A stretch of 44,734 nucleotides of DNA from Deltaproteobacteria bacterium (GTDB lineage: Bacteria; Desulfobacterota; Desulfarculia; Adiutricales; Adiutricaceae). Below the pieces are notes generated by a model, which had not been told where the DNA came from, ran no database searches, and saw only the letters and a list, made by a program, of their open reading frames with translations. The stretch covers positions 1-44,734 of the forward strand of contig JAISCZ010000141.1 of the NCBI GenBank assembly GCA_031265205.1, given 5' to 3'. The position numbers and the translations under genes are program-made. Positions within the stretch are counted from its first letter, which is position 1, and each line of letters opens with the position of its first letter. Shown here one piece after another: positions 40,823 through 44,734 of the stretch.

Positions 40823-41377
40823 TTATTTGCGGCCCGCGTCCAGGGCTTTGGTGACGTCGGCGGTGAGGTCGACGAAGTGGGCGTTGGCGGCGGCGAAGAT
40901 GACGGCGTTCTCAAAGTCTTCCCCGGTGTTCATGACCATGAGGAGCCCCCGCTCGGCCGCGAGGTCGGAGACGATCTTCGCGGCGCGGTCGTAGAGGGGC
41001 CCGTAGGTTTTTTCCGCCTCGCTTTGGAGATCGGCCCCGGCCTTGTCAAATTCGGCCTGCAGCGCGGCCGCCTCTTTCTCCAAGGCGGCCCGGCGCTTGT
41101 CCAAGTCGCTTTGGCTTAAGGACGCGGCGTCCAGGTTAAAGAGTTCCGTCTTTTGGGAAAGCTTGTCTTCTTTGGCTTTTAAGGCGTCAAGCTTGGCCTG
41201 GTACCTGGCGGCGATTTTTTTGCTCGCCGCCTGGCCGTCCCGGGAATCGTCGATGGCCTGGGCCATTTTAACGAAGCCCATGAGCGCTTCCCCCCCCTGG
41301 GCGCGCGCGCCGACGGGCGGGAGCCAAAGGAGGAAGGAGAGGAGCGAGAGGGCGAAGGCGAAAGACGGGCGGAGCAT
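40823..41377 (-). CDS. skp: Skp/OmpH-family periplasmic chaperone, second copy
   Basis: 184-residue paralogue of the neighbouring Skp. A signal peptide (FAFALSLLSFLLWLPPVGAR to about AQ) precedes 'GFVKMAQAIDDSRDGQAASK'. A coiled-coil body follows (KLDALKAKEDKLSQKTELFN; DKRRAALEKEAAALQAEFDK). The Skp-like end is 'ERGLLMVMNTGEDFENAVIF'. Similarity to the first copy is clear in layout but low in sequence, so this is an old duplication. ATG 41377 has GAGG about 9 bases upstream, and an extended -10 promoter lies at 41442-41450. It is probably the first gene of the long minus-strand series. Confidence 0.82.
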   Translation of the reverse strand: MLRPSFAFALSLLSFLLWLPPVGARAQGGEALMGFVKMAQAIDDSRDGQAASKKIAARYQAKLDALKAKEDKLSQKTELFNLDAASLSQSDLDKRRAALEKEAAALQAEFDKAGADLQSEAEKTYGPLYDRAAKIVSDLAAERGLLMVMNTGEDFENAVIFAAANAHFVDLTADVTKALDAGRK

Positions 41378-41441
41378 GGCGGAAACCTCGGCGGAAATGG
41401 CGATGGGCAAGAAGCCCGAAGGCTCTTGTGGCGCGAAACGG

Positions 41442-41450
41442 ATTATAGCA
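41442..41450 (-). promoter_or_regulatory. Extended -10 promoter for the skp-lpx series
   Basis: Minus-strand TGCTATAAT (complement of 41442-41450) is a perfect TATAAT with a TGn extension. It lies about 65 bases upstream of the skp ATG at 41377. No matching -35 at 17 bases was found, which is acceptable for extended -10 promoters. Confidence 0.5.
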
Positions 41451-41540
41451 CAAGAGGAGCGCGGGGAGGCGCCTCCGCGCGGAGGCGACAAAAGGGAAGC
41501 GCTCGTCCGCCCGCGCTCGTCCCCGAACGAAAGTCTTTCC

Positions 41541-41568
41541 TTGCGCTTTCGCGCGGGCGTGTTACTAT
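41541..41568 (+). promoter_or_regulatory. Promoter for the exported cysteine protein
   Basis: TTGCGC (41541-41546) and TACTAT (41563-41568) are 16 bases apart on the plus strand, giving a leader of about 250 bases before ATG 41825. Confidence 0.35.
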
Positions 41569-41824
41569 TATTTAAGCGGTCGGCGCCGGCGGCCTCTCCC
41601 GGAGGGGGGGGAGCGCGCGGCGTCCTCCGCGAGGGTAGGCCTTCCGCAATCAGTTTGGGGGAGGGCGCGCGGCGCCTTCCCCCCAAAGCCCCGCGCGCCG
41701 CCGTCAGGCGCGGGCGTCCGCGACCCGCGCGGGCGAGGGGAGGCCCCCCCCTCAAGGGTCCCCGGGGCCGCCCGGGAAAGGCTCGCGGGGGCGCGCTCCC
41801 CCCGCTGGCGAAGGGGGTTTGTTT

Positions 41825-42313
41825 ATGAAAAAGCTCTGTTATCCTCTCGTTTCGCGCCGCGCCTTCTGGGTTATGGCCTTGGCCCTCGGCCTGGCGTTGG
41901 GAGCGCCCGCGGCCGCTCTGGCCGCGCCCGCCCAGGGCGCCTTTTCCCTCCTGGACGAGCCCGCCGACGGTCCCGACGCGCGCCGCTACAAAGCCGCGCT
42001 GCGGCTCTTCGCGGGGGCGCGGACGGTGCTCATCATCTGCGATTCCTGTAAGAGCGAGGCCGCCTGGAACCGCTATGAAAAACGCAACGGCAACACTTTG
42101 GGTTTCGTGGCCAAACAGTTCAAATTGGGCGGAGGCTTCGGGGAAGCGCAGAAGAGGGCCGTGGACGTCTTCAGCGTGGAGGCGGCCAACGCCGAGCTGG
42201 CCGCGAATTCCTGCCCCGAGCTCGTCGCGGGCATCGACTCCCAGGATTGGGATCTCTACAAAGGCGATAGGTTTCATTCCGATTACGAGTTCCTCCGGAG
42301 CGCGCGCGAGTAA
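41825..42313 (+). CDS. Exported cysteine-containing protein, unrecognised
   Basis: 162-residue protein with a signal peptide (FWVMALALGLALGAPAAALA, cleavage near AAPA). The mature part contains 'RTVLIICDSCKSEAAWNRYE', with a C-x-x-C pair, and a third Cys in 'ANSCPELVAG'. It also has charged C-terminal text 'WDLYKGDRFHSDYEFLRS'. The CxxC pair recalls thiol-redox or metal sites, but no fold is recognised. ATG 41825 is preferred over an upstream in-frame TTG; the ribosome-binding site is weak. It diverges from skp, and the CheY-like gene lies 279 bases downstream on the same strand. Confidence 0.65.
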   Translation: MKKLCYPLVSRRAFWVMALALGLALGAPAAALAAPAQGAFSLLDEPADGPDARRYKAALRLFAGARTVLIICDSCKSEAAWNRYEKRNGNTLGFVAKQFKLGGGFGEAQKRAVDVFSVEAANAELAANSCPELVAGIDSQDWDLYKGDRFHSDYEFLRSARE

Positions 42314-42400
42314 AAATTTCCCTCCTCTTTCCCCCGGCGCGCGCGAAAGGCGCCCCCGCGCCGGGGCGGGAGAGGGCCAAGGGGCCAAGGGGGCGGTCTC

Positions 42401-42430
42401 TTGAGTAAAGGGCCCCGTCCGTGCTATCTT
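42401..42430 (+). promoter_or_regulatory. Promoter for the CheY-like gene
   Basis: TTGAGT (42401-42406) and TATCTT (42425-42430) are 18 bases apart, with a TGC just before the -10. Transcription would begin about 155 bases upstream of ATG 42593. Confidence 0.45.
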
Positions 42431-42592
42431 AGCGGCTAGGTTTTTGAGGATGGGGCCTTTTCTCGCGCGCTCGCCGCTCCTCGCGGAAGGGGCGCCCGCG
42501 CGAGGCGGGGCGAGGATCCTCCGGAAGGTTTCCCGCGCGATTTTCGGCAGCGGGCGTTTTGGGCTTTTTTTTGAAAAGCGCGGGAGATATTT

Positions 42593-42973
42593 ATGGCCTA
42601 CGACAAGAACATGAAAGTTTTAGTGGTAGACGACTTTTTGACCATGCGGCGCATCGTCAAAAATATTTTAAGGCAGCTGGGCATCAACAATATCAGCGAG
42701 GCCGAGGACGGAGTCAAAGCGTCGGCTCTTTTGGAGATCGAGAAATTCGACCTCATTATCAGCGACTGGAATATGCCCAACATGACCGGGATTGAGCTTT
42801 TGCGCCACGTTCGCGGCTCCGAGCGCATTAAGGACATACCCTTTCTGATGGTCACCGCCGAGGCCCAGCAGGAAAACATCATCGAGGCGGTGAAAGCGAA
42901 GGTTTCCAACTATATCGTTAAGCCCTTCACCGCGGACACCTTGAACGAGAAGATGGAGAAGATCTTCTCCTAA
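42593..42973 (+). CDS. CheY-like single-domain response regulator
   Basis: 126-residue receiver domain without an output domain. Acidic pocket residues are in 'KVLVVDDFLTMRRIVKNIL'. The phospho-acceptor Asp is in 'LIISDWNMPNMTG' (about residue 58). The switch Thr/Ala lies in 'FLMVTAEAQQENIIEA', and the conserved Lys in 'NYIVKPFTADTL'. This is close to chemotaxis CheY, including the WNMP motif. ATG 42593 follows GGGAGA. No chemotaxis kinase is near. The prepilin peptidase follows 57 bases downstream and may share the transcript, so a role in pilus or motility control is possible. Confidence 0.9.
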   Translation: MAYDKNMKVLVVDDFLTMRRIVKNILRQLGINNISEAEDGVKASALLEIEKFDLIISDWNMPNMTGIELLRHVRGSERIKDIPFLMVTAEAQQENIIEAVKAKVSNYIVKPFTADTLNEKMEKIFS

Positions 42974-43030
42974 AGGGAGAGGCGCTGGCCGCTCGCGGCG
43001 CGCCCCTTTTTTCTTCCTGAGGGTGACGGC

Positions 43031-43906
43031 ATGTATTTTGAGGGCCCGGCCGGGATCGTTTTACCCATCGTAATCTTTTTGGCGGGACTCGCTCTGGGAA
43101 GCTTTCTGAACGTGGTCATTTACCGCCTTCCCCGGGAAGGCCTAGGCCTCGCGCGGCCCCGCCGCTCCTTCTGCCCCCACTGCCAACAGCCGCTTTCCTG
43201 GAGCGACAATATCCCCCTCTTCGGCTGGCTGCGCCTCCGCGGACGCTGCCGCCACTGCCGGGCCCCCATTTCCTTCCGCTACCCCTTAGTGGAGCTCATG
43301 GCGGCCATCCTGGCCCTGTCCCTGTATTCCATCGAGGGAATATCCCCGCGCTTTTTTATCTACTATTATTTTGTTCTCGCCCTGACGGCCATCGCCTTTA
43401 TTGACCTGGAGCTGATGGTCATCCCCAATCAGCTTGTCTATCCCACCTACCTTTTGGGGTTTATCGGCGCGCTCGTCAGCCCCGACCCCCGGCTCCCGGG
43501 CGCTTATTTCTGGGACAAATTTATCATGGCCGGCGCGAGCCCGCGCCTCGTCAGCCTTTTGGGGGGAGTCGCGGGATTTCTCTTAGGCTTTTTCTTCCTT
43601 TTTCTGGTCTCGCGCGGCTATAAGCTCTGGCGCGGCAGAAAAGGCATGGGGGACGGGGATCCGCCCCTTTTGGGGCTTATCGGGCTCTTTCTGGGCTGGG
43701 CCGCCGTCCCGCCCGTGGCCTTGCTCGCGACCATTTTGGGCCTTTTGGCGGTCATCGCGTTGGCCTCGGGGGGCAAGCTGAAAGAGGCGCGCGCGGAGGA
43801 ACTCGCCCTCAAGCCCATCGCCTTCGGCCCTTTTCTCGCTTTGGCCGCCGTCATTTGGTATCTCTACGGGCGGGAAATCATGGCCTGGTATCAGGGCTTT
43901 TTTTAA
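43031..43906 (+). CDS. pilD: Prepilin peptidase / N-methyltransferase
   Basis: 291-residue polytopic aspartic protease that cleaves prepilin leaders and methylates the new N-terminus, in the inner membrane. The N-terminal zinc-binding cysteines are intact ('SFCPHCQQPLSW' and 'GRCRHCRAPISFRYPLVEL'), so the methylase part is likely functional. Catalytic Asp one is in 'AFIDLELMVIPNQ', and Asp two in the 'GMGDGDPPLLGLIGLF' motif (GxGD type). About eight helices are visible. ATG 43031 has GAGGGTGACGGC just upstream. No pilin or secretion operon is adjacent. With PilY1 elsewhere in the window it points to a type IV pilus or type II secretion system encoded outside. Confidence 0.93.
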   Translation: MYFEGPAGIVLPIVIFLAGLALGSFLNVVIYRLPREGLGLARPRRSFCPHCQQPLSWSDNIPLFGWLRLRGRCRHCRAPISFRYPLVELMAAILALSLYSIEGISPRFFIYYYFVLALTAIAFIDLELMVIPNQLVYPTYLLGFIGALVSPDPRLPGAYFWDKFIMAGASPRLVSLLGGVAGFLLGFFFLFLVSRGYKLWRGRKGMGDGDPPLLGLIGLFLGWAAVPPVALLATILGLLAVIALASGGKLKEARAEELALKPIAFGPFLALAAVIWYLYGREIMAWYQGFF

Positions 43907-44105
43907 GCTCCGCCCCGGGGCGGCTGGCGCGGCCGGGGCGCCGCGCGAAGGGGAGACTTGGCGATTTGGCGAAACCCTAAGCGCCTCCCAGACTTTCGGG
44001 TAACGGCTGGAGACCGCCGCCCGCGCGCGGGACGTAACGGACGGGCGCGGGCGCGGCGGTTAAAGAGGCGCGCCCACGCGGCCGTCGGTCCCGCCTTAGT
44101 CCCCC

Positions 44106-44498
44106 CTAGAATTTTGGGCTCGGGCTAGGCTCGTCGCGGCTCCTCGCGCGCTCCCGTGGGATTTCCATCTCTGGAAGCTCAACGTCAGGGATTTGGGCGA
44201 GGTTGGCGCGGTCGGCTAACTTCTCGTCGAAAGCCGTCGGATCGAAGGGCTCCCCTAGCGTGGCTTTGACGCTCGCGAGCGCGCCGCGCCAGTAGGCGGC
44301 TTTCGCGATCTCCCCGTCGCCGAGTTTTTGAAAGCGCGGATCTTGGGAAAGAGCCGCGACGTTTTCGCGCAAGCTCCTCAAGCCATCGGCGCGCGCCTTG
44401 GCCTTGACGCGTTCGGTGAAGCTCGCCAGGCGTTTTCCGACCCGTTCCAGGTATTCGCGGGGCGCGCTTCTGGACTCGGCGAGCGCCTTGACGCGCAT
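44106..44498 (-). CDS. Unrecognised charged protein, possibly the tail of a disrupted gene
   Basis: 130 residues from ATG 44498. Much of it is charged and helical (YLERVGKRLASFTERVKAKA; GLRSLRENVAALSQDPRFQK), ending in a Pro/Ser/Arg tail. The same frame continues upstream with protein-like sequence (NLYATAFEALQKGRELDPER, AIFQGW) but without a start codon, back to two consecutive TAA codons at 44631-44636. Beyond these the frame again opens to an ATG at 44723 (MASQVPASRAPRAPG...). The complete frame may therefore be one gene broken by stops. No ribosome-binding site or family was recognised. Confidence 0.4.
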   Translation of the reverse strand: MRVKALAESRSAPREYLERVGKRLASFTERVKAKARADGLRSLRENVAALSQDPRFQKLGDGEIAKAAYWRGALASVKATLGEPFDPTAFDEKLADRANLAQIPDVELPEMEIPRERARSRDEPSPSPKF

Positions 44499-44734
44499 CC
44501 AACCCTGGAAGATAGCGCGCAGACGCTCCGGGTCAAGTTCCCGGCCTTTCTGGAGGGCCTCAAAGGCGGTCGCGTAAAGATTCTCCGGCGCGGCGCCGTC
44601 AAAGAGCGTTTGAACGGGGTATACAGAATTTTATTAGATAATTCTATAGGATTTTGGTATCATCTGTTCAATAGCCTCACCAGGCGCTCTGGGGGCTCGA
44701 GAAGCAGGGACTTGGGAGGCCATACTGGCGACAG

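Larger units (their letters stand above)
41378..41824. other. Divergent promoter region between skp and the exported cysteine protein
   Basis: 447 bases separate two divergent genes. A minus-strand extended -10 (41442-41450) and a plus-strand promoter pair (41541-41568) are visible. The rest is very GC-rich, and an antisense-looking open frame there is not protein-like. Confidence 0.45.

Noticed and set aside
41378..42388. Extension of the second skp frame to a 521-codon protein
   Set aside because: The extra part lies across a promoter region and opposite another gene; the signal peptide and GAGG site set the start at 41377.

Overview
The window reads as a chromosome segment of a GC-rich Gram-negative bacterium, most likely a deltaproteobacterium-like lineage (Desulfobacterota sensu lato). 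The basis is a full lipid A / outer-membrane block (two Skp chaperones, LpxD, FabZ, LpxA, LpxI, LpxB, MsbA, and elsewhere LptF/LptG). LpxI replaces LpxH, and a YicC–RemA–Gmk–RlmB string with a DUF4416 protein is attached. This placement is inference; no rRNA or tRNA gene is present to anchor it.

Layout. 1-2640: a left-edge AAA ATPase gene (minus strand, running off the window) and decayed DNA with an ISL3-type transposase remnant. 2651-6616: minus-strand operon ruvX-mltG-lptF-lptG. 6617-8128: plus-strand Bax-inhibitor-1 family membrane protein behind a clear promoter and a GC-rich leader hairpin, then a small two-helix membrane protein. 8479-10467: an IS1634-type transposase broken at two homopolymers. 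11645-17110: a large PilY1-like adhesin. 17334-19964: a copper P-type ATPase on the minus strand. 19965-27774: an accessory island with long non-coding stretches, a 127-bp almost pure A/T tract, a low-GC AAA/PD-(D/E)XK protein, an ISAzo13-type remnant, and a tandem array of three secreted formylglycine-generating-enzyme-fold (SUMF1/C-type-lectin-like) proteins with decayed extra copies between them. 27775-41377: long minus-strand series skp-skp-lpxD-fabZ-lpxA-lpxI-lpxB-msbA-RNase R/II-DUF4416-yicC-remA-gmk-rlmB, often with overlapping or abutting genes. 41825-43906: plus-strand exported cysteine protein, CheY-like receiver and prepilin peptidase. 44106-44734: an unrecognised minus-strand reading frame at the right edge.

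How the genes work together. The lpx, msbA, lptFG and skp genes make, flip and deliver lipopolysaccharide and chaperone outer-membrane proteins. mltG trims new peptidoglycan strands. PilD and PilY1 imply a type IV pilus or type II secretion apparatus encoded elsewhere. CheY suggests chemotaxis or motility control.

The most interesting signal is the three-gene secreted SUMF1-fold array. The three proteins are nearly identical in the core: 24 of 26 residues are invariant in a central block. In a 24-codon patch just before the C-terminus only 6 residues are shared by all three. In 11 of the 18 differing codons the third base is identical in all copies while bases 1 and 2 change. That is the pattern left by adenine-directed mutagenesis of AAC/AAT-type template codons in diversity-generating retroelements (DGRs). 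A 13-bp-stem inverted repeat sits 12 nt after the stop codon of the middle copy. No reverse transcriptase or template repeat lies in the window, so a DGR acting in trans, or a past one, is an inference to be tested.
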